This document shows, piece after piece, positions 6,927-15,883 of a stretch of DNA of 64,000 nt. The stretch comes from Alcaligenaceae bacterium (GTDB lineage: Bacteria > Pseudomonadota > Gammaproteobacteria > Burkholderiales > Burkholderiaceae_B). The position numbers and the translations under genes were made by a program. Under the pieces are notes generated by a model. The model was given only the letters and a program-made list of their open reading frames with translations, was not told the origin of the DNA and made no database searches. Location: assembly GCA_013416485.1 (NCBI GenBank), contig JACCEO010000003.1, positions 1 through 64,000 on the forward strand, read 5' to 3'. Every line of letters starts with the position of its first letter. Within the stretch, counting starts at the first letter, position 1.

Positions 6927-9214
6927 TATTTATTCTCGTGATCGTAGACAGCGTCCCAGTATAGCGGCAAACTTTTCAGGTCAGTGCTGTCTATACGCTG
7001 AACATACAAGGCATACAAGGTGCCACGTGCTGGGTCTTGTTCAGACAAATACATAAATAATTTGCGCGCTTCTGTCCAGCGTCGTTCGCGGTAATGCTGT
7101 AGAGCGTGCTGCAATTCTTGCATATGCTGAACCAATTCAGGCGCTGCCTGATCCAGCAAACATAGGGGCTCGAAAATATCAATGGGCTCGCGTTTACCTT
7201 TGACCCGTATGCGGTCCACCGGACAATATAAGTATTCACTGGCCTGTTGACGTGTCGCATCGCTAACCAATATGCCAGACCCGTAAAAACGAGTCACCCC
7301 TTCCAGTCTGGCACCTAAGTTAACCGCATCACCCATCACCGTATAAGCACGCCGATAACTGGATCCCATGTCACCCACATTCATTAGCCCGGTATTTAAC
7401 CCTATGCCTATATCGAATACGGGCAAACCATCTTGTTGAAATGTGTCACGCAAGCGGATCATGCGGTGCTGCATTTGCAAGGCGGCACCGACGGCATGAC
7501 TTGCATGCTTAGCGTCATCTAAAGGCGCATTCCAAAACGCCATGACCATATCACCTACGTATTTATCTATGGTTCCACTGTGTTCAAAAAGAACCTGAGT
7601 AACTGCTGTTAAATAACGATTTAGTAAGTCTTTTAGCTCTGTTGCTGACAAGGCTTCTGACATGGCGGTAAAGTTCAAGACATCGGCAAACAACACTGTC
7701 ATTTCCCGTTGTTCGCCTTCCAAAGACACCAGATCCGGGTGTGCCACCATGCGCTCCACATAGGCGGGCGGCACATATTCACCAAACAGCGTTTGTATCG
7801 CCCGCTTTTGGCGATTGGTTTTTAAATACCCCGCGGCAATATTAAAACCCGTCAATGCCAGCACCATAATGATCTGCATAGACAGAGGTAAAGCAAAATG
7901 TGCGTAGCGCCATAACAGTAGGTTGGCCCCCACCATAAGTACCAACCAGCCTCCAGACACCAACAACATCGCCACAGGGGCGCGTCGTGGCAATAGCAAC
8001 GCCAGCAACACCCCAGACACGATCAGCATTAGCAAGGTAGCGCCAGGCTCCCAATCGGGTTGCCGATAAAAGGTATTCTCGCCCACAGCCGCCTGCAAAA
8101 TCGTATCTAACACATTGGCATGGACCTCGACCCCCGGATAACCCGTTTGTAAAGGTACGGTACGCAGATCGCTTAAGCCCAAAGCGGATGTTCCCACCAA
8201 CACCAAGGCCCCATCCAGCGCCTGCAGTTGCCCCGCTGGCGCATCACCACGCAACACTCCCGTCGCAGAAACAGATAGGTAAGACCCTGCACGGCCACGA
8301 TAAGGCACCAACATTTGGGCACGGCCATCGACGGGGATCTGCACATGTTTACCGATTTGTAGACTGGTCGCTACAACTTGATTACCACTTTGAGCTTGAT
8401 CCAGCTTTATCCAAGGTGCACCCAGCGCCACGCGCGCCATTTCCAAGGTTAAGGAGGCATACACTCCATTTTCATAGCGCATGGCTAGTGGCATACGCCG
8501 TACTATGCCATCAGCATCTGGTACTGCCACCACAAAACCACTACTTAGCGCGTTTTCAGTCAGCAAATGCAGGTTGCTGGTGTAGTCAGGCAAGCTGATC
8601 AAAGCAGATTTTTCTAGGTCTGCCTCTGGTAGTTCCAGAAAGGGAAATGGCAAGGCACCCACCTTACCGCCATCGGCATGAAAGAAATAGCCAAGTAAAA
8701 CATTGCTGCCCAGCGTATTCGCCAAACTCCTATCACCATCAAAATCGGGGATCAGTTGCTGCAAGGCTTGCCGAGTGTTAGCAGACAAATCGGGGGCAGC
8801 TAGAACGGCCTGAGCCGGATTGACGCCAGGTTCAGAAAACACCACATCAAAACCAATTAAACCGGCACCATGCTGCTGCAAGGCCAATACCAAGTCAGCC
8901 ACTTTGGCCCTATCCCAGGGCCAACGTCCTTCGCGACGCTGTGTGGCCTCGTCCAAATCCACAATTACTATGGGTAACTGAGCAGACCGCTGAGGGGGTA
9001 GTAACTGGAAACGCCAGTCGTACAACAAGGCGTCCAGTCGATTTAGCATCCCGCTTTGAGCGGGATTGTGTGAAGCAAATAAATGCGTAGCCAGCAAGAC
9101 CGCCACCAGTAACAAACCCAAGCAAGTGGGCCAGTGCCGCCGCAATATAGTGACGGCGGCGTTATGGCGATTGGCCTTGCTACGGCTGGCCTTGCTACGG
9201 CTGGCCTGAGGCAT
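6926..9214 (-). CDS. CHASE2-domain class III adenylate cyclase
   Basis: This is a 762-residue inner-membrane sensor enzyme. One N-terminal membrane segment (~30-47) leads to a periplasmic CHASE2 domain (~50-375). Three transmembrane helices (~385-465) and a class III cyclase domain (~504-690) follow. Catalytic residues are in place: metal-binding D511 (FADVLNF) and D555 (YVGDMVMAF), the purine-specifying K551 and D629 (GDAVN), and transition-state N632 and R636. The K/D pair points to ATP, so cAMP is the expected product. The gene lies one base after the FecR gene and overlaps the channel gene, within a four-gene operon. The signal seen by CHASE2 is not known. Confidence 0.9.
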   Translation of the reverse strand: MPQASRSKASRSKANRHNAAVTILRRHWPTCLGLLLVAVLLATHLFASHNPAQSGMLNRLDALLYDWRFQLLPPQRSAQLPIVIVDLDEATQRREGRWPWDRAKVADLVLALQQHGAGLIGFDVVFSEPGVNPAQAVLAAPDLSANTRQALQQLIPDFDGDRSLANTLGSNVLLGYFFHADGGKVGALPFPFLELPEADLEKSALISLPDYTSNLHLLTENALSSGFVVAVPDADGIVRRMPLAMRYENGVYASLTLEMARVALGAPWIKLDQAQSGNQVVATSLQIGKHVQIPVDGRAQMLVPYRGRAGSYLSVSATGVLRGDAPAGQLQALDGALVLVGTSALGLSDLRTVPLQTGYPGVEVHANVLDTILQAAVGENTFYRQPDWEPGATLLMLIVSGVLLALLLPRRAPVAMLLVSGGWLVLMVGANLLLWRYAHFALPLSMQIIMVLALTGFNIAAGYLKTNRQKRAIQTLFGEYVPPAYVERMVAHPDLVSLEGEQREMTVLFADVLNFTAMSEALSATELKDLLNRYLTAVTQVLFEHSGTIDKYVGDMVMAFWNAPLDDAKHASHAVGAALQMQHRMIRLRDTFQQDGLPVFDIGIGLNTGLMNVGDMGSSYRRAYTVMGDAVNLGARLEGVTRFYGSGILVSDATRQQASEYLYCPVDRIRVKGKREPIDIFEPLCLLDQAAPELVQHMQELQHALQHYRERRWTEARKLFMYLSEQDPARGTLYALYVQRIDSTDLKSLPLYWDAVYDHENK
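9173..9207. repeat. 15-base tandem repeat at the 5' end of the cyclase gene
   Basis: The unit GGCCTTGCTACGGCT occurs at 9173-9187 and 9188-9202 and begins again at 9203-9207. It encodes the basic SRSKA repeats of the cyclase N-terminal tail. In-frame copy changes would alter the tail by five residues. Confidence 0.7.
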
Positions 9215-9215
9215 C

Positions 9216-10727
9216 TTATGGGCGGGTTAGGGCTGCCGAGCCAGCAAGACTCTCATTCTGAGAGTCAGTAATAAGGTAGCTAACTCCTGCTTGATCTGCA
9301 TTGGGGCCAGCTAAAAAACCTTGAATATTTGCATTACATGTAGAACAATTCAGGCCATTAACATTCACATCAGCCGCTGTAAACTGAAAACCATTTGCTC
9401 CACCAGGTAAAGAAGCGGGGTTAGGTCCAGAGTCTGCAGTAACATGTGGGTTAGCCCCTCCATTCCAGACTCCATTGACTGTTATGTCCATATCAAAGTC
9501 ATAAAGCATACTACCAGCGTCAATATTTAGATTGAATGAATTTAAGGTCCCTGAAACCCCAGAAATACTACTGCGTACTGGTGTAGCTCCCGCTAAGCTG
9601 TAGTTTAATGTGCCGCTGGTTGGCATATTCAGCACTTGGGAACCAACAACGTATGAAGTAATACCCACTACTGAACTACCCCCGCCTAACGAAGTGCTGG
9701 TATTACCAAGATCAACTTCCCCCCAACTGATGTTCCCAGCCAAATAGCCTACATTAGTAGCTGTCATGCCAGCCAAGTTAACTCCACCCACATCAAGTAG
9801 GTTTCCGGTGGTCTGATCAAAGGTAGCTGTAAATGCTGCTGGACTAAAATAAGGGCTGACCACCCCTCCTCCGGAGGGATTCATACCATGCCCCGCCATC
9901 AAATACCCAGAACCACTAGGAGGTATAGGTGACACAGGTGGTACTGGCGGTGTTATTGCTGGAGGGTTTACTTCTGGTGGAGGGTTGCTTGCCAAGTATT
10001 CAGCTTCATCAAATGCGAAAGGTCTGTCCAAGGCAGGATCACGCCACAAGGGATCTTGGTCGACTAAGCCCTCAAGACCGGACTTGTCGCCCCCTATAAC
10101 ACTAGCAATGTATAACGGACCTTGCTCGGTAAATTCAGGGGCGCTGCCCAGAACGACCACCGCACTGCGACCCTCAGTCACTTCCAAAGTGCCGTGGTCG
10201 TTAGTAATAACGACCTTACCCTTACCCACGTGCACACGTAAGGTGTCGGGTGGGCCAATGACAGCAACATATTCAGTGCCGCGTATACCCAGGGTAGCTA
10301 CTGGGGTTTTCAGCTCGTAGTTTTCGTGCTTAATCTTACCTATAGAACCGGTGATGGTGCGCATACCGCCGCGCAACATACCAAACACCAGGGAACCGTC
10401 TTCTTCAGACTTACCTTCATGCAGGTATTCATCCACAGAAAATAGGGTGCGCGGCATTAAAGATACCAGGCCACCATCGGTAAAGCGCATTTGTATACGA
10501 CCGTTGTCAGAGGTGTCTATGCTGTCACCGCTGAAAATATCATTGCCCTTAGCCAGCTCACGGCTGGCTGTGTCACTGCTTTTAGCAGTGACAACACCAC
10601 TGACAAAACTGACATTAGCGGCCACTTCGGCCTGCGCCTGAGCATGCAGTAGAAATAGACAGGCTAGTGCTACTAACCATAGCTGGCACTTGCGCCAGCC
10701 CAAACCAGCAAGTTTAGAATAATTCAT
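9216..10727 (-). CDS. Exported FecR-domain protein with proline-rich linker
   Basis: This is a 503-residue protein with a signal peptide (cut after AQAQA, about residue 33). A FecR-type domain lies at about 38-190 (GDSIDTSDNGRIQMRF, GMRTITGSIG, TPVATLGIRGTEY). A proline-rich linker spans 249-271, and a glycine/serine/asparagine-rich, probably all-beta domain fills 272-503. It lacks the membrane anchor and anti-sigma domain of the classical FecR iron regulator, so it is a secreted or periplasmic FecR-fold protein, not a sigma regulator. It overlaps the TPR/barrel gene by 14 bases and is one base from the cyclase gene, which suggests a ligand-binding partner of CHASE2. The function of the C-terminal domain is unknown. 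Confidence 0.78.
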   Translation of the reverse strand: MNYSKLAGLGWRKCQLWLVALACLFLLHAQAQAEVAANVSFVSGVVTAKSSDTASRELAKGNDIFSGDSIDTSDNGRIQMRFTDGGLVSLMPRTLFSVDEYLHEGKSEEDGSLVFGMLRGGMRTITGSIGKIKHENYELKTPVATLGIRGTEYVAVIGPPDTLRVHVGKGKVVITNDHGTLEVTEGRSAVVVLGSAPEFTEQGPLYIASVIGGDKSGLEGLVDQDPLWRDPALDRPFAFDEAEYLASNPPPEVNPPAITPPVPPVSPIPPSGSGYLMAGHGMNPSGGGVVSPYFSPAAFTATFDQTTGNLLDVGGVNLAGMTATNVGYLAGNISWGEVDLGNTSTSLGGGSSVVGITSYVVGSQVLNMPTSGTLNYSLAGATPVRSSISGVSGTLNSFNLNIDAGSMLYDFDMDITVNGVWNGGANPHVTADSGPNPASLPGGANGFQFTAADVNVNGLNCSTCNANIQGFLAGPNADQAGVSYLITDSQNESLAGSAALTRP

Positions 10728-12126
10728 AACGCAGGTTCACCATAAAAGTATGACGCTGATAGTCGTTCAGCGGTATGGATGAGTCGGTTTTCGCATAGCG
10801 ATACTGTGGTCGTACCGACAGCTTCCGATTCAGCGAGTAGTTGAATCCTAGATAGCCATCATAGGCAGTTTCAGTGCGGCGACGTAAAAACAAAATTTCC
10901 TGACCATCATAGCGGCGACGTTCTGCACCCACACCGGCTTCCAGCTGTAGGCGTGGTGTGGCCATATACATACCACCAATACGCAGCCCGGCAAACTTAT
11001 GCTGATAATTATCAGGGGCTTTGCTGCGTATGGTGTCTTCCCAACCACCATACACACTGGCATAGGTAACCGCCCGATTCGCAGCTAAAGCCTGAGCCCA
11101 GGACACACCACCGGTATAACGGTAGGTATCACGCAAGCGCATATCAGGATAGCGCATTTGGCTAGCCTGCAAGAAACCACTGAATTCAGCTTGATCAGAT
11201 ACGGTATACGCATACTGACCTAACACGCCCACCATATTGCGATAGTTATGACCACCCAGGTTGTAGTTTTGTCCTAATACCTTGCCGGTGAATTGATGAC
11301 GGTAGGCTTTATAGGTAGCACCCACACCGATATCGGTAACCGCCGTGTTATATCGATGGGTAGCCCAGTTACCCGTGGCTGCCAAATTGCCATCCGCAAC
11401 AAAACGCCAATTGCCGTTACCCATAGGGGTGGAATAACGTACGTTAAAGGCCGCCTGGTTAAATCCACTTTCACGACTGCGCCCTTCACGGCTTAAGCCC
11501 ATAACCAAGTCATTAAACAAGGGAATGGCCATACTGCTTTCCGAGGGTGCAGTATTGATATTGCTGTCATAGCCTATGCCCAACTGCACATACGCGCGTA
11601 AACGGGTATCCCTATTATGGCCAGATTCGGTACCGGACAACTCATCCAGATAGTCGGTAATCACCTGCTCGACTTCAGTGGGGGGTGCCGATTGAGCAAT
11701 GGTGCTTAACTCCAAGCGGGCGCTATCTACTTCGGTCAGGGCCATATGCGCGCGCGCCATACCTAGGCGACACAGACCATTCAAAGAGTTAACGGACAAA
11801 CAACGTTCAAAGGCAAACGCGGCACGTGTGGCTTCGCCTGCTCCTAAGGCAGATTGCCCAAGTAAATAATCGTATTCTGGCTGGCCAGCCAATTCGTTTT
11901 CCAATGGGGCCAATAGCTGAAAGGCCGTGCCTGCCTGCCCGGCGTTAATCCATTCCAGGGCCTGGTTAACTGTTGCCTGATGAGTAGAGGTAGTTTGTGC
12001 CATAGCATGGGTACCCAGTGCCAGGCTGAATCCTATTCCAATCAGCCAGCTAGGGATACACTGGCCTATGCCAGTTCGTTTAATTTTCATCCACCGCCCC
12101 GTCTTCTGTCTAATTATTGTCATCAT
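10714..12126 (-). CDS. Outer-membrane protein: TPR domain plus C-terminal beta-barrel
   Basis: This 470-residue protein is exported by a signal peptide (cut after AMAQ, about residue 44; a start at 12090, MKIKRTGIGQ, would give a more normal length). Residues ~48-165 form TPR-like helices (ALEWINAGQAGTAFQLLAPL, YDYLLGQSALGAG). From ~185 the sequence alternates hydrophobic and polar residues with many aromatic residues and ends in LRYELF, the terminal Phe of an outer-membrane barrel. This plan resembles the surface lipoprotein assembly modifier (Slam/DUF560) type, although cargo and function are not shown. It is the first gene of the operon with the FecR protein, cyclase and channel. Confidence 0.72.
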   Translation of the reverse strand: MMTIIRQKTGRWMKIKRTGIGQCIPSWLIGIGFSLALGTHAMAQTTSTHQATVNQALEWINAGQAGTAFQLLAPLENELAGQPEYDYLLGQSALGAGEATRAAFAFERCLSVNSLNGLCRLGMARAHMALTEVDSARLELSTIAQSAPPTEVEQVITDYLDELSGTESGHNRDTRLRAYVQLGIGYDSNINTAPSESSMAIPLFNDLVMGLSREGRSRESGFNQAAFNVRYSTPMGNGNWRFVADGNLAATGNWATHRYNTAVTDIGVGATYKAYRHQFTGKVLGQNYNLGGHNYRNMVGVLGQYAYTVSDQAEFSGFLQASQMRYPDMRLRDTYRYTGGVSWAQALAANRAVTYASVYGGWEDTIRSKAPDNYQHKFAGLRIGGMYMATPRLQLEAGVGAERRRYDGQEILFLRRRTETAYDGYLGFNYSLNRKLSVRPQYRYAKTDSSIPLNDYQRHTFMVNLRYELF

Positions 12127-12212
12127 GTTTGGTCATTTTGCTTCAAGCTATGTTAAGTTGCAATGTTTATAGCTAACTTCAAGCCTGTTCTTGGGCTATA
12201 TGTGGTAACGCC

Positions 12213-13034
12213 TTGACATCCCACCTTGACTACGATGTGCCCGTCACTATAGTGCAGTTAACCGACCCGCATTTATTTTCGGATCCTGACGCACGGCTGC
12301 TGAACGTAGCTACTGATGCTAGTTTGCGCGCTGTACTGCAAGATATTGCTGTGCACTATCCTAGCCCAGATCTGTTGCTAGCGACTGGCGATATCGCCCA
12401 AGACGGCAGCCTAGCCGCCTACCAACGCTTTCTGCAGTTGACAGCCATCGTAGATGCGCCCCTGCGCAGCCTACCCGGCAATCACGATGCTCGTGACAAC
12501 TTTCATGCTGTATTGCAAGACAAAGCCCAACCAGTAATCGATATCGGTAACTGGCGAGTAATATTGCTAGATACCCTTATTCCTGGTTCGAATGGGGGCG
12601 AACTATTGCCTGACCAATTAACGCTATTGAAAACAGCAGCGCAACAGGCTGGCAAAAAACATATTTTGGTCACCCTGCACCACAACCCAGTGGCCGTAGG
12701 CTGTGAATGGCTAGACCCCATGATGATCAGTAATGGCCAGCAGCTATTAGACGTTATCGAAGATTTTCCACAAGTGCACGCCTTGTTATGGGGCCATGTT
12801 CATCAGGAATACGACGCTATGCACCAGTATGCTCAAGCAGGTCATAACTTGCGTTTACTGGCCACTCCATCAACATGTATACAGTTCACGCCCAACAGTA
12901 GTCAATTCAGTTTGGATACTACTGGCCCAGGCTACCGTTGGCTAACTCTGCACCCTGATGGTCAACTAGATACGGGTGTGCGCTATATTCCAGGGCAAGA
13001 CTTTCAACCCGATCCCCTTAGTGGCGGCTATTAA
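12213..13034 (+). CDS. cpdA: 3',5'-cyclic-AMP phosphodiesterase (CpdA type)
   Basis: This 273-residue calcineurin-like metallophosphoesterase would hydrolyse cAMP to AMP in the cytoplasm. All metal-binding motifs are present in order: QLTDPHLF, ATGDIAQDGS, LPGNHDARD, LVTLHHNPV and WGHVHQEY, followed by the STCIQFTPNS segment typical of CpdA. The start is uncertain: a TTG at 12213 gives the full length, and a GTG at 12237 would leave only a few residues before the first motif. It is divergent from, and 86 bases away from, the operon holding the adenylate cyclase, so synthesis and breakdown of cAMP are encoded back to back. Confidence 0.88.
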   Translation: MTSHLDYDVPVTIVQLTDPHLFSDPDARLLNVATDASLRAVLQDIAVHYPSPDLLLATGDIAQDGSLAAYQRFLQLTAIVDAPLRSLPGNHDARDNFHAVLQDKAQPVIDIGNWRVILLDTLIPGSNGGELLPDQLTLLKTAAQQAGKKHILVTLHHNPVAVGCEWLDPMMISNGQQLLDVIEDFPQVHALLWGHVHQEYDAMHQYAQAGHNLRLLATPSTCIQFTPNSSQFSLDTTGPGYRWLTLHPDGQLDTGVRYIPGQDFQPDPLSGGY

Positions 13035-13042
13035 ACCGCCAC
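13021..13042. terminator. Hairpin at the convergent end of cpdA and speDE
   Basis: GTGGCGG (13021-13027) and CCGCCAC (13036-13042) form a perfect 7-base stem with an 8-base loop that contains the cpdA stop codon. The position between convergent genes suits a bidirectional terminator, but no T run follows on either strand. Confidence 0.4.
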
Positions 13043-13051
13043 GCAAGGCCA

Positions 13052-14284
13052 TCACTGCACTAGTTTGCGATGGAAATTAGGTAAGGCGAACAATGCCCCG
13101 TGAACTTCGGGGTTGTAGTAGTTCAGGTCGGTAATTTCACGCTCTTGCAAGCGCTGCTGCACGGTTTCTGTTGTTATCGCCTTGGCATCCAACTCATTTG
13201 ACGCCACGGCAAGTGCCCAATACGAGCCATATAAGGGTATATGCAGGCCAAACCCGCTAACCTGCTTAAACACCGCGGACACTGCAGCATTCAATTCACG
13301 TACTTGATCGGGTTCGTAAAATGGCGACCCCAAATGCAGTACCACAGCCCCACCGGGCGCCAGTATTGACTGACATTGCTCGAAGAATTCTTGGGTATAC
13401 AAAGGCCCAGCAGGTGTTTCAGGGTCTGTCAGGTCCAGAAACACCAAGTCAAAGCGCTGCTCAGTGGCTGCGACAAAGGCTGCACCGTCTTCAAAGCGCA
13501 AGGTAACACGCGAGTCATCGAAAGCTCCCTTGTGTATGCTGTGCAAGTGTTCACGGGCCACATCGACCACGGCAGCGTCCAGCTCGATTAATGTGACACT
13601 ATCCAAAGGATGCTTAAGCAGCTCTTCCAGTGCACCGCCATCCCCACCACCTATAATCAATGCACTACGTGGCGCAGAGTGTGCAATCGTGGCAGGATGG
13701 ATCAGGGCTTCGTGATAGAAAAACTCATCGGCTTCCGAGGTCATCATGCTGCCGTCCAGCCGCAAAGTCAGGCCTAAATCGCTAGACTGCAATAATTCCA
13801 AGTGCTGGTACTGAGTACGCTGGCTTAGTACGTGACGGTCAAAGCGAAAACCATAGACACTATTAACATTCAAATTTTCCAACAGTAACTGACCGTTTTC
13901 TACTGGACCATTCTCGTCACCGCGCTGCAAGCGATTACGCTGCAACTGAGCAGGTTTAAACGCCGCTTCTAAGGCATCCATCAATTGCTCGGCCTTTGTG
14001 GAGTTGTCATCCTCAAAGTTACAGACATAAACGTCCAGAGTGACGCCACCCCGTTCTGGCCAGGTATGTATAGCCAAATGGGATTCGGCCAACAACAACA
14101 TGCCAGTCACGCCACCAGGCTCACCTTGATAATCAGGAAAGGTGAACCACTTTTCTGCCACAAGGGTCAAACCCGAGGCTATCGTTTCGTTACGGCACAA
14201 GCTCGCTAATGCATCGGCATCTATTAGTAAAGACGCGTCTGCGGCACATAAGTACAAATCTGCGGTAAGGTGCAGGCCTTGCAT
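13052..14284 (-). CDS. SpeD-SpeE fusion: S-adenosylmethionine decarboxylase and spermidine synthase
   Basis: This 410-residue protein joins two consecutive polyamine enzymes. Residues ~1-125 are a prokaryotic AdoMet decarboxylase with the self-cleavage site at E67-S68 in LLAESHLAIHTWPERGG, where the Ser becomes the pyruvoyl group. Residues ~135-410 are an aminopropyltransferase with DEFFYHE (186-192), the GGGDGG nucleotide motif (212-217) and D284-L-T-D287-P at the catalytic loop. Decarboxylated AdoMet made by the first half would feed the second, giving spermidine or a related amine. The start at 14284 is chosen because AAGGAG lies 9 bases upstream; a longer reading to 14332 has no such site. 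The gene is monocistronic and convergent with cpdA. The 192 bases to fliA hold no recognisable gene. Confidence 0.88.
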   Translation of the reverse strand: MQGLHLTADLYLCAADASLLIDADALASLCRNETIASGLTLVAEKWFTFPDYQGEPGGVTGMLLLAESHLAIHTWPERGGVTLDVYVCNFEDDNSTKAEQLMDALEAAFKPAQLQRNRLQRGDENGPVENGQLLLENLNVNSVYGFRFDRHVLSQRTQYQHLELLQSSDLGLTLRLDGSMMTSEADEFFYHEALIHPATIAHSAPRSALIIGGGDGGALEELLKHPLDSVTLIELDAAVVDVAREHLHSIHKGAFDDSRVTLRFEDGAAFVAATEQRFDLVFLDLTDPETPAGPLYTQEFFEQCQSILAPGGAVVLHLGSPFYEPDQVRELNAAVSAVFKQVSGFGLHIPLYGSYWALAVASNELDAKAITTETVQQRLQEREITDLNYYNPEVHGALFALPNFHRKLVQ

Positions 14285-14476
14285 GGTGTTTCGCTCCTTG
14301 ATGAAGGACCTTGAGCAATCGTTTATGCACAAGAAAAGCCCGGGAGGAATCGGCCTGAATAGGCGTCCCTGCCCAAAAAAGAAGTGATTGTACGCGATAC
14401 GCGAAGATAAGCACGATAGAGCACTAAATAACTAGAAAATGTCAAACAAACGTACAATTCAAGGGAGTTTGATGGC

Positions 14477-15241
14477 TTACAACAAACGCTGCAATTCCAG
14501 CTCACCGGGGTTCTCGTCCCACTGTTCGCGAGCTAGGGAAGCACGTATTCTGGCCACAGCCTGAGAACGCAACTGTGACACCCGCCCTTCCGTGATTTCC
14601 ATGACGGCAGCTATTTCTTTTTGATTCAGGTCTTGTTCAAAGTGCAAGGACAACAGCAGTTGTTCGCGCGGCGGCAAGGCCTTTATCGCCTGCACCAATT
14701 GCTCACGCAAGGCATCAGACATAAGATTGTTTAAAGGATTCGCCCAATGGCCAGCCTGACTGTCATGGCCATCTTGCATGGTATCTAAAGGGTTCACCCC
14801 TTCATCTTGATAGCGAGCCAGGTCTTCATAGTGTATAACCTGCACCCCGCGGGCATCTTCCAGCAAGGCTTGGTAGTCACCCAAAGGCATATCCAACTCT
14901 TGGGAGATTTCCACTTCGGTGGCTGGTCTTAATAGTTTGTGACTTAGGCGCTGGATTGCGACCTCTATGGTTTTCGCCTTACTACGCACACTACGCGGCA
15001 ACCAGTCTTGACTGCGCAGTTCGTCTAGCATGGCACCGCGTATACGCGTAACCGCATAGGTTTCAAACTGTGCTCCCGGTGTTTCCTGATAGCGACGCAC
15101 AGCATCCAGCAGACCCATCATGCCAGCTTGCATCAGGTCATCCAGCTCGACGCTAGGCGGCAACCTAGCAGCCAACTGCAATGCAAGTCGACGTACAAGA
15201 GGAGCATGCTCCCCTACGAGGTGGTCTTCAGAATGAACCAT
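14477..15241 (-). CDS. fliA: Flagellar RNA polymerase sigma-28 factor FliA
   Basis: This is a 254-residue sigma-70 family factor. Region 2 (ELDDLMQAGMMGLLDAVRRY, QFETYAVTRIRGAMLDELRSQDWLPRSVR), region 3 and region 4 (LPPREQLLLSLHFEQDLNQKEIAAVMEITEGRVSQLRSQAVARIR) are all present. It directs transcription of late flagellar and chemotaxis genes and is held inactive by FlgM, which is encoded at 43.7 kb. The ATG at 15241 is preferred; an upstream TTG at 15250 is possible. It stands alone on the minus strand, divergent from flaG. In relatives it often follows flhF, so the position here is separate from that. Confidence 0.95.
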   Translation of the reverse strand: MVHSEDHLVGEHAPLVRRLALQLAARLPPSVELDDLMQAGMMGLLDAVRRYQETPGAQFETYAVTRIRGAMLDELRSQDWLPRSVRSKAKTIEVAIQRLSHKLLRPATEVEISQELDMPLGDYQALLEDARGVQVIHYEDLARYQDEGVNPLDTMQDGHDSQAGHWANPLNNLMSDALREQLVQAIKALPPREQLLLSLHFEQDLNQKEIAAVMEITEGRVSQLRSQAVARIRASLAREQWDENPGELELQRLL

Positions 15242-15363
15242 ACCAGTCAAGAAAGGCCTATATACAAGCCGTTATTATCGGATATTTACTCGTCTGGCGT
15301 TAAACTGAGGTGGACGTTAATTCATTGTCTGTTCTATGGATTGCCTTAAGGCCAGCACAGCCC

Positions 15364-15390
15364 TAAAGTATTTGCGCACTTAGCCGTTAC
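15364..15390 (+). promoter_or_regulatory. Sigma-28 promoter upstream of flaG-fliDST
   Basis: TAAAGTAT (15364-15371), an 11-base spacer and GCCGTTAC (15383-15390) match the sigma-28 layout (TAAAGTTT-N11-GCCGATAA) closely. It lies 61 bases upstream of the flaG start. The same -10 core, CCGTTA, appears at the other two sites in this window. Confidence 0.8.
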
Positions 15391-15451
15391 TGGTACATAA
15401 GCAAGAAAAAGCCAAACGCGTACTACGCATATAACATTCAGGAGCCACAAC

Positions 15452-15862
15452 ATGGTTAACCCGATTGCCTCCGGCATGCACTATTCGCCTCAGACCCCAA
15501 TGGCTGCGGATTTTGAACGCCCACCAGCCACCCCCGAGGCGGCTGTTGTTGTAACCCCAACAACAGATGTACGCAGCAACGGCAACGCCACTACAGGCTC
15601 GGATAAAGGCTCAGGTTCGCCGGACACCCCCAACAACAATGAAAGTCCCACGGAAAAAGCCTTAAACCTAGTCAACAACAGCATGGAAGCCTGGTCCACA
15701 GGTATGCGCTTTGACATGGACGAAGAAGCCCAACGTTTGGTGGTGTCAATTACTGATAGCGAAACGGGTGAAGTGATACGCACCGTACCTTCAGATGCCG
15801 TAATTCGCGTCGCTAAAATGATAGTACAACTGCAAGGCGCAAACATAGACACTAAAGCCTGA
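15452..15862 (+). CDS. flaG: FlaG-family flagellar protein
   Basis: This is a 136-residue protein. The N-terminal half is a low-complexity Pro/Thr/Asn-rich tail. Residues ~70-130 are the FlaG domain: LRFDMDEEA-like MRFDMDEEAQRLVVSITDSETGEVIRTVPSDAVIRVAKMI. FlaG proteins are linked to filament length and lie next to flagellin or fliD. Here it is the first gene behind a sigma-28 promoter, upstream of fliD. No flagellin gene lies beside it. Confidence 0.88.
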   Translation: MVNPIASGMHYSPQTPMAADFERPPATPEAAVVVTPTTDVRSNGNATTGSDKGSGSPDTPNNNESPTEKALNLVNNSMEAWSTGMRFDMDEEAQRLVVSITDSETGEVIRTVPSDAVIRVAKMIVQLQGANIDTKA

Positions 15863-15883
15863 CAACACAGACAGTAATCATCC

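Noticed and set aside
9216-10727. FecR-type anti-sigma regulator of an iron uptake system
   Set aside because: No ECF sigma or TonB receptor gene is adjacent, and the protein has a cleavable signal peptide and no membrane anchor or N-terminal anti-sigma domain.
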